From: Pseudanabaena sp. Salubria-1
GTDB taxonomy: Bacteria; Cyanobacteriota; Cyanobacteriia; Pseudanabaenales; Pseudanabaenaceae
Reading direction: 5' to 3'
DNA: 64,000 bases
Assembly: GCA_023336205.1 (NCBI GenBank)
Contig: JALQCR010000018.1
Span: forward strand, 62,001-126,000
In this document: positions 16,191 through 24,615 of the stretch, in pieces
Position numbering within the stretch: position 1 is the first letter of the stretch
Layout of the letters: each line of letters opens with the position of its first letter
The notes under the pieces: model-generated
Database searches by the model: none
Told to the model about the DNA's origin: nothing
What the model saw: only the letters and a program-made list of their open reading frames with translations
Position numbers and translations under genes: made by a program

Positions 16191-17579
16191 TCAGAAAATA
16201 CCTGCGGATTCGTAGAGGCGGCGGATGAGAGCGAGGATTTTGCGATCGTAGAGAGGATCGATCGCCCAACGTCCCGTTAGTTGATGTAAGACTGGAGCAA
16301 TGCCTCTCGCCACCAAATTGAATCTGGGTGCAACTAGGGGTTGAAATAGCGGAGCATTACAGGCATATGCTTTAAGCTGTTGGATATGCGCTCTCACACC
16401 TGTGCGCTGATCAGCAAAAGTTGCCCCTGCTCCATTTATATTAGAACTGGCTGCTGCACCCAAACTAGCGAAATTATTTTGCTCAGGCTCAATACCTTTA
16501 ACAAACCTGAGAAATCCTGTTTCGATACACATCTGACAAAAAGCAATATCGTGATTTACACCTTCAATTTCAGCTTCTTCCCGATATATGTGAGGTAGAT
16601 CGCTATAGTTGGTAAGTACTGCTTCGTTATTATTTTTAAGGAACATCAGCATCTGCACTTCCGACGCATTGCCAACGCCCATGATCTGATCGATTTGCCC
16701 CGTAAAAACCTTGAAAATTGTTTTCAAATAAAGTGTGCGTGTAGTGCTATCCCAAGATACAGAAGTATTTAGCTCACGCAGCGCGATCGCTTGTACATAG
16801 ACAATACTTTGATAACGCAGACGACAGGTTAGAGGAATTTGGTTAAGATCGAAGCCGAGGCGATCGACTAAATCCGCAGGCACAAAAACATTTCCTGAAA
16901 CTAGAATCCCTTTTTCTTCATAACTTTGACCATTGAGATTGATATTAATCTCTGGATAAGCCACAGGCTTAATAGTCGTGGGGCGATTGGATGGAGTATA
17001 TACAGGAATTGTGGTGGCAGTTTCGTTAATCCATGATTGCAAACCATCAGCAATTCCGATCGCATAATCACGTCGCCTTGTTTGCATTAATAACTTGTCT
17101 TGAGAATTGTTAGAAAACACTAATTCCAGCAAGATGGAAGGAACTGAAATTTGGCGGCAAAAACTCAAACTACCTATGCTTGCGATCGTATCTGCTTTTG
17201 CACCACGATTGATTATTTCAGGTACACGCTTGGTTAAAGCACTGGTAAGTATTTCTGCTTGCCGTTTACGTAGCGCATTATTCGTAATGTAATAGGCAGT
17301 TGTACCGCGTAACTCACTAGTACTAGTAATATCTATTTGCATGGACAAAGCCACATCTTGAGGTGTAGCTCTCGCATTAATCCATGCGATCGCCTCAGTT
17401 AAATTTAAATCATCGCTAGGGATGCTGATCGAAATGCCCCGCGATCGCAATTCGGCAATCACTAAGTCTCTGGTGGCAGCTAATTCAGCAGTTTCCATCG
17501 CTCCACCCGTCATCTCACTTAGATCGCGAAATGAGCCCTCAAAACCACCGTGACCTGCGGAAATAAATATTTTACCCAT
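16191..17579 (-). CDS. N-acetylmuramoyl-L-alanine amidase with stalk and glucosaminidase domains
   Basis: There are three parts: an amidase_3-like domain (residues 1-190; G-H-G-G with zinc His9, and a Glu in A-M-E-T-A-E-L about residue 30), a middle beta-rich copper-amine-oxidase-type stalk domain (about 205-290), and a C-terminal glucosaminidase domain (about 300-455) with I-E-T-G-F-L-R-F carrying the likely catalytic Glu. It would cleave peptide stems and glycan strands of peptidoglycan. The third zinc ligand, usually His in S-x-H-A-N, is Gln here (L-S-M-Q-I-D), so the amidase half may be altered or inactive; the Glu in L-L-E-L-V-F is kept. No signal peptide is visible, since the domain begins at residue 3. 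Confidence 0.82.
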   Translation of the reverse strand: MGKIFISAGHGGFEGSFRDLSEMTGGAMETAELAATRDLVIAELRSRGISISIPSDDLNLTEAIAWINARATPQDVALSMQIDITSTSELRGTTAYYITNNALRKRQAEILTSALTKRVPEIINRGAKADTIASIGSLSFCRQISVPSILLELVFSNNSQDKLLMQTRRRDYAIGIADGLQSWINETATTIPVYTPSNRPTTIKPVAYPEININLNGQSYEEKGILVSGNVFVPADLVDRLGFDLNQIPLTCRLRYQSIVYVQAIALRELNTSVSWDSTTRTLYLKTIFKVFTGQIDQIMGVGNASEVQMLMFLKNNNEAVLTNYSDLPHIYREEAEIEGVNHDIAFCQMCIETGFLRFVKGIEPEQNNFASLGAAASSNINGAGATFADQRTGVRAHIQQLKAYACNAPLFQPLVAPRFNLVARGIAPVLHQLTGRWAIDPLYDRKILALIRRLYESAGIF

Positions 17580-17662
17580 ATCTCTATCTGCCAGCCAATT
17601 TCAGCAACCAAAAAAGTCTTCGTAAGTCTATCAGCTTTTGTCCTGTTTGACTTTTTATTATT

Positions 17663-17699
17663 AAAAATAGAAAGGGGGCTTTGCGCCCTTCTATTTTTT
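17663..17699. terminator. Hairpin terminator
   Basis: The stem AAAATAGAAAGGG...GC pairs with GCGCCCTTCTATTTT and is followed by a T-run, within the gap 17580-17895 between two divergent genes. Confidence 0.5.
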
Positions 17700-17742
17700 G
17701 GATTGAGATCTGATCATAAAAATATCAAAATTGGTTTCATAA

Positions 17743-17797
17743 TTAATACAGCACTTTGCGAATGTGTTCAGTACATATTCGCAAAGTGCTGTATTAA
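17743..17797. repeat. Long intergenic inverted repeat (21-bp arms)
   Basis: TTAATACAGCACTTTGCGAA at 17743 is repeated inverted to 17797 around a 13-nt loop. A second short hairpin (TTTTGGATTTTGCC and its complement) is at 17816-17846; its core, TTTTGCC-3 nt-GGCAAAA, recurs at 47056-47088. The role is unknown; both lie upstream of the NIL-ferredoxin gene. Confidence 0.7.
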
Positions 17798-17895
17798 TCT
17801 CAGTGAGATTTTTAGTTTTGGATTTTGCCACAGGCAAAATCCAAAATGATGTATTGCTGATTTATCAGGGCGGGAATCTTCAAAAAGCACCAATT

Positions 17896-18300
17896 ATGAA
17901 AAAAAGAGTTAATCTTACCTTTCCCAAGCGAGCAATCAGCATTCCGATCACCTATCGGCTTGCGAAAGATTTTAATATTGCCGCCAATATCATTCGTGCT
18001 CAAGTCGCCCCCAATAAAGTTGGCAAAATGGTGCTGGAGCTATCAGGCGATATTGACCAACTGGAAGAAGCGATGGACTGGATGCGATCGCAAGATATCG
18101 AGGTTTCATTACATGGGCGCGAAATTGTGATCAATGATACTGCTTGTGTTGATTGCGGCTTGTGTACGGGTGTCTGCCCCACAGAAGCATTGACTCTCGA
18201 TCCGAAGACTTTTCAACTCAACTTTTTGCGATCGCGCTGTGTTGTCTGCGAACAATGCATTACTGCATGTCCTGTTAACGCTATATCCATCAACCTATAG
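17896..18300 (+). CDS. NIL-domain 4Fe-4S ferredoxin
   Basis: This 134-residue protein has an N-terminal NIL domain (residues 1-75), a ferredoxin-like ligand-binding fold found in methionine-transport and sulfur-related proteins. A C-terminal two-cluster ferredoxin follows, with C-V-D-C-G-L-C-T-G-V-C-P (about 88-99) and C-V-V-C-E-Q-C-I-T-A-C-P (about 115-126). The pairing occurs in cyanobacterial proteins of uncertain function, possibly electron transfer in sulfur or homocysteine metabolism. The ATG at 17896 is chosen because the upstream in-frame extension runs through the intergenic hairpins. Confidence 0.85.
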   Translation: MKKRVNLTFPKRAISIPITYRLAKDFNIAANIIRAQVAPNKVGKMVLELSGDIDQLEEAMDWMRSQDIEVSLHGREIVINDTACVDCGLCTGVCPTEALTLDPKTFQLNFLRSRCVVCEQCITACPVNAISINL

Positions 18301-18332
18301 CTTTTTTTCGCAATTTTATGATTGAACGAACC

Positions 18333-18385
18333 GCAATAAATTTTTTGAAAGTGTTGCTTTGCAAGACTTTCAAAAAATTTATTGC
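18333..18385. terminator. Long hairpin downstream of the NIL-ferredoxin
   Basis: Arms GCAATAAATTTTTTGAAAGT (18333-18352) and the complement ending at 18385 enclose a 13-nt loop. The A/T-rich outer stem suggests a bidirectional terminator or a repeat. Confidence 0.45.
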
Positions 18386-18544
18386 TTAAGGTTTGAGCGC
18401 AAAGCATTGTAAGCTCAAGAGAGGTATTGCTTAAGATACAAATCAGCAACAACCGATTTGTGTTCGCGATAACCGCCTATAATGATACAAAAAGTAACAA
18501 TTTTTCATAAACCCTTTAATCAATCAAACTTTGAGTCATAACTC

Positions 18545-19291
18545 ATGCATTTTGAGTTTTTTTCGCTAGAAATTATTCAAGAATGGACGCAGCAGTATGG
18601 ATACTGGATTGTCTTCTTTGGCATCATGCTTGAGAATGCAGGTATCCCATTGCCAGGGGAAACGATCACCTTAGTTGGTGGATTTTTAGCTGGAAATGGT
18701 GAGTTGCGCTATCCATTAGTTTTGCTATGTACAGTCGCAGGAGCAATCTTGGGAGACAGTGCAGGGTACTGGTTAGGACGTTGGGGAGGCTTGCCAGCAT
18801 TAGAAAAAATCGGCAAGTTATTTCGGATGCCCAGCGACGAAATTGCGATCGCTCGTGAAAAATTTCGTGGTAGCGCCGATCGGGCTGTCTTTTTTGGACG
18901 CTTTATCGCGATCTTACGAATCTTTGCAGGCCCAATGGCAGGGTTGTCAGGGATGTCCTATCCTCGATTTCTATTTTTTAATGCTACAGGAGCGATCGTC
19001 TGGGCAACAGTCACCACAGGGGTCGCTTATTACGCAGGTACATTAATTCCCCTAGAAACTCTAGTCTCTGGAGTTGTCAGGATTAGTTCAATTATTTTAA
19101 GCGGTGTAGTGCTATGGTTTGCCATACCCCCAGCATTCCGATGGCTTAAAGAAAAGTTTATCAATTGGCGCAATGCAAATAAACCTCAATCCTCTAAAAC
19201 CAGTCATCCTAATCTCCAATCTGCGCAAGAGCCACCTCTCCTCTTATCAATCACTGAAGATAAGGTGATGCTAAAAATAGAAAAAGATTAA
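18545..19291 (+). CDS. DedA/SNARE-associated (VTT domain) membrane protein
   Basis: DedA proteins are inner-membrane proteins implicated in undecaprenyl-phosphate or phospholipid flipping. The 248-residue sequence has the family opening G-Y-W-I-V-F-F-G-I-M-L-E-N-A-G-I-P-L-P-G-E (about 20-40), a re-entrant region with G-D-S-A-G-Y-W-L-G-R-W-G-G, the signature F-x-G-R-F-I-A-x-L-R-x-F-x-G-P-x-A-G (about 117-136), and later hydrophobic segments. The C-terminal 40 residues are polar and variable. A strong terminator follows at once. Confidence 0.9.
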   Translation: MHFEFFSLEIIQEWTQQYGYWIVFFGIMLENAGIPLPGETITLVGGFLAGNGELRYPLVLLCTVAGAILGDSAGYWLGRWGGLPALEKIGKLFRMPSDEIAIAREKFRGSADRAVFFGRFIAILRIFAGPMAGLSGMSYPRFLFFNATGAIVWATVTTGVAYYAGTLIPLETLVSGVVRISSIILSGVVLWFAIPPAFRWLKEKFINWRNANKPQSSKTSHPNLQSAQEPPLLLSITEDKVMLKIEKD

Positions 19292-19300
19292 ACAGAAAAA

Positions 19301-19327
19301 GATGGGCTACCCACAGGGTAGCCCATC
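19301..19327. terminator. Intrinsic terminator after dedA, shared with tRNA-Ser
   Basis: A perfect 12-bp stem GATGGGCTACCC / GGGTAGCCCATC with a 3-nt loop is flanked by A-run and T-run, so it can act on either strand. Confidence 0.85.
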
Positions 19328-19339
19328 TTTTTATAATTA

Positions 19340-19424
19340 CGGAGAGAGAGGGATTCGAACCCTCGGTTGCTTTCACAACATTCGATTTCAAGTCGAACGC
19401 ATTCGACCACTCTGCCATCTCTCC
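19340..19424 (-). tRNA. tRNA-Ser (anticodon UGA)
   Basis: The 85-nt class II tRNA has acceptor stem GGAGAGA/TCTCTCC, a D-arm, anticodon loop CTTGAAA with anticodon TGA, a long variable arm (TGTTGTGAAAGCAAC region) and T-loop TTCGAAT. Discriminator G; CCA is not encoded. It reads UCA serine codons. Confidence 0.95.
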
Positions 19425-19464
19425 CGTTGGATATTCTAAAGCATGATTACACCTAACACAAGCA

Positions 19465-19500
19465 AAAAATAAAGACTCGCTATGCGAGTCTTTATTTTTT
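19465..19500. terminator. Hairpin upstream of tRNA-Ser
   Basis: AAATAAAGACTCGC / GCGAGTCTTTATTT with a short loop and T-run. It probably ends the minus-strand transcript, or is bidirectional. Confidence 0.6.
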
Positions 19501-19603
19501 AGGGGTAGTAGGTTTTAAATGAATAGATACTCATTTGAAATCCTAAAATCAATCCTATGTCGTAGGCAGAATAAAAATCCTTACAGGCTACCTAGTAAAT
19601 TAT

Positions 19604-20758
19604 CTATGCCTTGACCGCAGACATCGACAAGGTGTAGTAACCCAACTGGTTAGGAACTCTCTCCCATTTGCCATCCAACTTGCCCTTAGACAAGTTTTTG
19701 GTAACGCGATCCTTCGCTTGACGGAAGTTTTCCGCCGAGAGATCACCATAGAGAGCTTTGACCACGCTATCAGCATTGACAAATTCGCCCTTGCGCTCTT
19801 GCAATACCTTCTCGATTGCATCAGTCAAGGTATTACCCTGATAGAGAGGACGCATTACCAGAGAACTCATGCGACCAGACTTCTTAGGCTGTGAAGCTTT
19901 AGATGATTCTGCTTCTACCTTTTTTGTAGCCTTAGGAGCTGCCTTTACAGGGGTCGCCTTAGGAGCTTTGGTTACTACTGCCTTAGGAGCTTTAGTTACT
20001 ACTGCCTTAGGAGCTTTAGTAGCCTTAGTTGCTTTAGGAGCAGGAGCTGCTTTAGCAGCAGTTTTAGGGGCTGCTTTAGGAGCTTTGGCTGCCTTAGGAG
20101 CAGGAGCTTCAGTCTTCACGGATGCAGCTCTACCTCTCTTAATTGTAGATGTAGGGACAGTCTTCAAGGTTTCCAAAGATAATGTGTAGTAACCAAGTTG
20201 GTTAGGAACACGCTTCCATCTATCTTCGCCTTTACCTTTGGAGAGGTTTTTGGTGACGCGCTCTTTAGCAACTCGGAACACTGTCTCAGTTAGATCGCCA
20301 TAAAGGATATTGACCACATCATCAGCATTTACAGCTTGACCTTGGCGTTCATTCAAAATCTTTTCGATCGCTTCTGTGAGGGTAAGACCATCATACGCAG
20401 GACGAGTTGTCAAAGAACCACGACGATGTCCTCTTCCTCTTCCTTTAGCGGCAGGAGCAACTTCAGGCTTAGCTGCGGCTTTAGGTTTGCGACCTTTGGT
20501 AGGGGCTGGTGGAACTTCAGCAATGACGACGGGAGCAACAACAGGAGCAACAGCTACGACTTCTTTCTTTTTAGCTTTGGTCTTAGGAGTTTCGGCGGGT
20601 AATGTGCCTAGGAGTGCTTCAACATGAGCGAGTTGGGCGCGAGCTTGAGCCACTTTATCTTCGTACTCAGAGAGGAAGCCTTGCAAACTGCTATGCAAAG
20701 CTTGTAAAGTCGCGCCAAAACCGTCTGGCTGTAAAGTTACAGGTAGATCTATAGTCAT
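19604..20758 (-). CDS. Histone-H1-like protein with two winged-helix-like domains
   Basis: The 384-residue protein has: an N-terminal coiled coil (residues 12-55, L-S-E-Y-E-D-K-V-A-Q-A-R-A-Q-L); a first folded domain (about 113-195: L-T-L-T-E-A-I-E-K-I-L-N-E-R ... W-K-R-V-P-N-Q-L-G-Y-Y-T-L); a long Ala/Lys/Pro linker with repeated A-P-K-A units (about 205-295); and a second copy of the folded domain (about 300-380) ending W-E-R-V-P-N-Q-L-G-Y-Y-T-L-S. The domain resembles HARE-HTH-type winged helices, but this is a pattern judgement. The overall design (DNA-binding-like domains joined by a basic tail) suggests a nucleoid-associated protein. Its N-terminus is duplicated in the antitoxin at 15432. 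Function is unproven. Confidence 0.7.
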   Translation of the reverse strand: MTIDLPVTLQPDGFGATLQALHSSLQGFLSEYEDKVAQARAQLAHVEALLGTLPAETPKTKAKKKEVVAVAPVVAPVVIAEVPPAPTKGRKPKAAAKPEVAPAAKGRGRGHRRGSLTTRPAYDGLTLTEAIEKILNERQGQAVNADDVVNILYGDLTETVFRVAKERVTKNLSKGKGEDRWKRVPNQLGYYTLSLETLKTVPTSTIKRGRAASVKTEAPAPKAAKAPKAAPKTAAKAAPAPKATKATKAPKAVVTKAPKAVVTKAPKATPVKAAPKATKKVEAESSKASQPKKSGRMSSLVMRPLYQGNTLTDAIEKVLQERKGEFVNADSVVKALYGDLSAENFRQAKDRVTKNLSKGKLDGKWERVPNQLGYYTLSMSAVKA

Positions 20759-21271
20759 ATTACGGAAACCAAAAAGATAGTAATGATTAATTGATTAGAT
20801 TAGCTTGTTTCTTCATACTTTTGCTTATGATAGAAGAAACTCATCATTTCGTTCTATCACGTTTTGAGAGAACTCGCAATAGTTTAGACAGAATTCTCAC
20901 CATTTTATTTTTTTTTAGAAGAAAGAGGGATATGCATCGTCTCTTTTTTCCCTGTTGTATAAGTTCATAAGAAGCACCCTAATTCAAGCTAAATACTACC
21001 AATTCCGTGAAGTATGACCGATACTTCATGGAGTTTAAGCCTATATTCCGCAAGGTTTTTAGACTCAAAGAAATTTCTTCACCTCTTTTTTTGAATTGGC
21101 ATAAAGTCTATTCAGGCTAATTTAAATATTGCTGAGAGAGAATTCTATGAGCAAACTCTCTCTCAGAGCCAAAAAACAAAAGTCTCGCTTAGCGAGACTT
21201 TTGTTTTTTGGCTCTGAGAGCTTAACCCGAACTATCATTCAATAAAAATTTGTGGGTTAAAAAAAGCGTTG
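20759..21271. other. Gene-free stretch with hairpins
   Basis: No coding sequence is evident. It contains the upstream region of the H1-like gene, a short inverted repeat around 21006-21030 (GAAGTAT...ATACTTC), and the large hairpin at 21160-21220. Confidence 0.6.
21160..21220. terminator. Perfect 61-nt hairpin (30-bp arms)
   Basis: The arms start CTCTCAGAGCCAAAAAAC at 21160 and end with its complement at 21220; only one base is unpaired. It lies downstream of the large TPR-like gene and looks like a bidirectional terminator with an extended stem. Confidence 0.7.
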
Positions 21272-23626
21272 CTATTTTTTTAAGTCTAGGAGAAACCTTG
21301 CTTCGACAGCCCGATCGCTGTTGGGATATCGCTCTAGCAATTTTTGTAAATAATTAGATTGCTCACTGAGAAAGAAGCTAGAAAATAGCAAATCATCAAT
21401 AAATTGGCTCTGAGGAAATTTCACCTGCAATTCAGTGATGATGCCATCAATACGCCTTTGGTAGTCAGAACGCATATTCTTTTCGCGTTGCTCGTAATCT
21501 TGGTAAGAATAATTACGTCTGCTCATCGGTGATTGCTTAGTAGCAGTTACTCCTGCGGGTGGATGGATACGTTGGGTTTCCGAGAAAGTGTGGTTTTCCC
21601 ACTGCGATAGCAGGGTCATCGCTACCATGTAAAGAGATTTTTCTCGAAGATTGGTTGGGAGACTGCGATCTTCTAGTAAGTTTTGATAGAGGGAGAGAGC
21701 GATCGCATTTTGACTGCCAGCTTGATATTTAGCAAGAATTTCCAATGCACTGCGCTTAGATTCATCGCATACCCACCATTCTCGACACCCCCAATCTGTT
21801 GGCAAGCGATAAAGACGACTACCATCCCAGATTGGTAAATAACCGTTTTTCCATCCTCCCAGTCCTGCCCAATCAGAGGCAATTTGATATCGCGATTCGG
21901 GAGTATTTTCGATTTGCCATTGGCGGAGTTTTTGCCACCGCAATTTTTGTTCGCTCAATAATGTTTGAGCTTCTTTCTTGAAATTTTCAACCTGATTATA
22001 TTGCCACGACCAACGCGACCGTCCTTGCGGATAATAATAAGCTTCGAGGATGCGATCAGGAACTGCTTCTAGTTGCACATTTGCTGATATCTCTAGAGCT
22101 TTGGCATAGTTGTGCGATCGCGCATATTGGATGGCGATCGCGTATTTCAAGAGGGGAACAAGGGGTTGGTTTTCTGGCTCTTGTAGGAGGGTTTGCATCT
22201 GGTCGATAGATAGACCGACATCAAGTAGGGTGCGTACATGGGGAAAAGCGAGGTAAAGAGCATCGCGATCGCCCATTGGTTGAGCCATGATTTTGATCCA
22301 GACACGCATCGCTCCGACAATATCATTGTTGTCTTGGAGACTGAGGGCAAGAAAGTGATGGGCATCATCGGCTCCAGAATGATTTGAATATCGTTGTAAC
22401 CATCCTTGCCAAGCATTGAGGCGTTCTTTCTCAGTTCGTTTGGCATTACTAGCCAGAATTGCCTCATTACGAGGCTGACCATCAAAATAAGAGCGACCAG
22501 TTAAATCTCCATATTCACGACATGCTCTAGCAAAAGTTGATTGCGGATATTTCTCCACCATTCCCAGCAGCAAGTAATAGGCATAGTCACCTTTTGACGC
22601 AAAATTTTCGTAACTGACAATCTGTGAGAGCGAATGTAGTTGAGATAGATCGTTATTCAAAATATTTTTGAGGATTTCTGTCCCTTGGGCATCTCCATGA
22701 CGATCTAATTCTGCGATCGCCCACAGGCGATCGCTAGCAGAGAGATCATTAGCCAAAGAAAGAAAGAAAGAGCGAGCGAAGGGCGTAATTTGTCCTGCTT
22801 TGATCGCACCTAATCGCTCAACTAAAATATGCTCTTGGGCATCGCTAGATAACTTTTGATAGAGGGCGATCGCAGATTTGACTTGAATATCTGTAGGTTG
22901 TTGAAGCTGCTCGTACTGTAACCACTCCGATAGACCCACAAAATCCTTATCTTTCTGGTAAGGATTTTTGCCATTCACCGCTTCATATCCCAACAATCGA
23001 GTTAAAAACTCTAGATTAAATTGGTCGTAATATTGCGGTGAATTCCGAGGCTCAAGATTTGCTTTGGCAAGACTGATTAACTCTTCCCGTACTTTTGGAT
23101 CATCTAAGCCAAATTCTTTCTCCCAGTCTTTGCTTTGAGCTTCAAATGAATAGGAAGCGATGTTATACAAGTTAGGATAAGCCAAACGCCTTTGAATCTG
23201 TGCACGTAGCCATAGGGTTGTGTAAGGTTTTCCTAGGCTGCGAATTCCTTCGATACCATATTTTTGGCGAGCATCATCACGGGAGCTAGCATAATAACTC
23301 AGTAATGGATAGGCCTTGGCTCCATATTTTTTCCAGACTGGATTTTCAACAGGATCTTTTCCCCATTTGGCAACAATAATATCTTGGCGAATTGCTTGAG
23401 CAATTTCTTGCCATTGGGGATCGAATCGAAGGCGATCGCGTAGGACATCATCGATTTCCAGTTGTGAGGTTTCTTGGGGACTGAAGGAATCCGCTAGTTT
23501 TGACATTTCCGATGGACTAGGTATTTTAACTGTCCGAGATTGAAATACTTCTGTCGCTTTAAGTGCTATGCCAAACGAGAAGATCGTGGCGAATATAGTC
23601 AATATATATAGATATCGCTTTTGCAT
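21272..23626 (-). CDS. Large TPR-like exported protein of unknown function
   Basis: This protein of about 784 residues has an N-terminal hydrophobic segment (Y-L-Y-I-L-T-I-F-A-T-I-F-S-F-G-I-A-L, residues 4-21), which may be a signal peptide or anchor. The rest is almost entirely helical with degenerate TPR/HEAT-like repeats, for example in D-D-A-H-H-F-L-A-L-S-L-Q-D-N-N-D-I-V-G-A-M-R-V-W, and C-terminal segments resembling BamD-type repeats (F-P-Q-S-Q-F-I-D-D-L-L, Y-P-N-S-D-R-A-V-E-A-R-F-L). The ATG at 23626 has a GGAG element seven bases upstream and is preferred over a TTG four codons earlier. It probably works in the periplasm as a scaffold; no enzyme motif is seen. Confidence 0.7.
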   Translation of the reverse strand: MQKRYLYILTIFATIFSFGIALKATEVFQSRTVKIPSPSEMSKLADSFSPQETSQLEIDDVLRDRLRFDPQWQEIAQAIRQDIIVAKWGKDPVENPVWKKYGAKAYPLLSYYASSRDDARQKYGIEGIRSLGKPYTTLWLRAQIQRRLAYPNLYNIASYSFEAQSKDWEKEFGLDDPKVREELISLAKANLEPRNSPQYYDQFNLEFLTRLLGYEAVNGKNPYQKDKDFVGLSEWLQYEQLQQPTDIQVKSAIALYQKLSSDAQEHILVERLGAIKAGQITPFARSFFLSLANDLSASDRLWAIAELDRHGDAQGTEILKNILNNDLSQLHSLSQIVSYENFASKGDYAYYLLLGMVEKYPQSTFARACREYGDLTGRSYFDGQPRNEAILASNAKRTEKERLNAWQGWLQRYSNHSGADDAHHFLALSLQDNNDIVGAMRVWIKIMAQPMGDRDALYLAFPHVRTLLDVGLSIDQMQTLLQEPENQPLVPLLKYAIAIQYARSHNYAKALEISANVQLEAVPDRILEAYYYPQGRSRWSWQYNQVENFKKEAQTLLSEQKLRWQKLRQWQIENTPESRYQIASDWAGLGGWKNGYLPIWDGSRLYRLPTDWGCREWWVCDESKRSALEILAKYQAGSQNAIALSLYQNLLEDRSLPTNLREKSLYMVAMTLLSQWENHTFSETQRIHPPAGVTATKQSPMSRRNYSYQDYEQREKNMRSDYQRRIDGIITELQVKFPQSQFIDDLLFSSFFLSEQSNYLQKLLERYPNSDRAVEARFLLDLKK

Positions 23627-23727
23627 TTTGATCTCCAAATTTAGGCAAGCTGACAGAAGGCTAGATAAGAATTTGCTTTCTTATCATTAAACTTGATTTT
23701 GGTGAGATAGAAATACTTCTCAGTAAA

Positions 23728-23782
23728 CAATCCTCAAAAAGAAAAGGCAGCCCTTCGGGCTGCCTTTTCTTTTTGAGGATTG
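23728..23782. terminator. Terminator hairpin downstream of the SDR gene
   Basis: Arms of 25 bp (CAATCCTCAAAAAGAAAAGG...) close on a CTTCG loop at 23753-23757. The structure is perfect and ends three bases before the SDR stop codon. Confidence 0.85.
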
Positions 23783-23784
23783 TA

Positions 23785-24501
23785 TTAAAAGAATAAATGG
23801 CTTTCGGGTTGAATATTTATTTCCATCGGTACGGCTTGTGGATCGGCGGAGAGAGCGAACATGATCGCATTTGCGGCAGTCTCAGCGGTTAGCATTTTGC
23901 TGCGATCGACCTTCAGACTAACGTTATCCCAAAATGGCGAATCAATTCCCCCAAAATAAAATAGAGTCACCTTAATCCCCAAACGGCGAAGTTCATCTGC
24001 CATGCACTTACTGAATCCAACTGCGCCAAACTTAGAAGCGCAATAAGCCGCCGCCATTGCCATCGGATGTTTACCTAGAATGCCAATTACATTACAGATA
24101 TGACCAATCTTGCGATCCTTCATTACATTAGCAACCACTTGACTGGTATAGAAATTCCCCTTGAGATTGAGATCCAGCATCTGGTCAAGTTCTTGCGGTT
24201 CAATGCGAAGGAATTGCTTCATCACACCTGCACCTGCGGCATTCACTAAGATATCAATCTGTCCAAACTGGGCGATCGCCTTCTGCACCATCGCTTCGAC
24301 TTGCGCATACTTAGTGATATCTGTCGGAACTGCGATCGCCTCGATATCGTAGTCATCTTCTAGATTGTTGACTAGCTCTTCTAACTTATCAGCATCTCTA
24401 GCCACAAGAACTAACTTTGCTCCTGCTTCAGCTAGTTTAGGTACAAGTGCTGCACCAATTCCGCCTGTTGCACCGACAACGACAACAACTTTACTTTGCA
24501 T
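23785..24501 (-). CDS. Short-chain dehydrogenase/reductase (SDR)
   Basis: The 238-residue classical SDR has a G-A-T-G-G-I-G NAD(P)-binding motif (residues 10-16), N-A-A-G (about 87-90) and Y-C-A-S-K (about 152-156) with the catalytic Tyr and Lys. The usual catalytic Ser, 13 residues before the Tyr, appears to be Gly (C-N-V-I-G-I-L-G), which is unusual and may change activity. The substrate cannot be told. It is transcribed alone, between two terminators. Confidence 0.85.
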   Translation of the reverse strand: MQSKVVVVVGATGGIGAALVPKLAEAGAKLVLVARDADKLEELVNNLEDDYDIEAIAVPTDITKYAQVEAMVQKAIAQFGQIDILVNAAGAGVMKQFLRIEPQELDQMLDLNLKGNFYTSQVVANVMKDRKIGHICNVIGILGKHPMAMAAAYCASKFGAVGFSKCMADELRRLGIKVTLFYFGGIDSPFWDNVSLKVDRSKMLTAETAANAIMFALSADPQAVPMEINIQPESHLFF

Positions 24502-24547
24502 CTTAAAAATACGATTTGTTTACAATACTTTATATTCCTTTACATAA

Positions 24548-24602
24548 TAGAGCTTTGCAAGAAAAAAGAGCGCAATGCGCTCTTTTTTCTTGCAAAGCTC
24601 TA
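24548..24602. terminator. Terminator hairpin after the dienelactone hydrolase gene
   Basis: Perfect 26-bp arms (TAGAGCTTTGCAAGAAAAAA...) enclose an AAT loop at 24574-24576, lying between the DLH stop and the SDR start. Confidence 0.85.
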
Positions 24603-24615
24603 TTTTAGTTTTTGA

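Noticed and set aside
19869..20627. Plus-strand open frames across the H1-like gene
   Set aside because: These are reverse-strand readings of the A-P-K-A repeats. The minus-strand frame has domain structure and a paralogous N-terminus.
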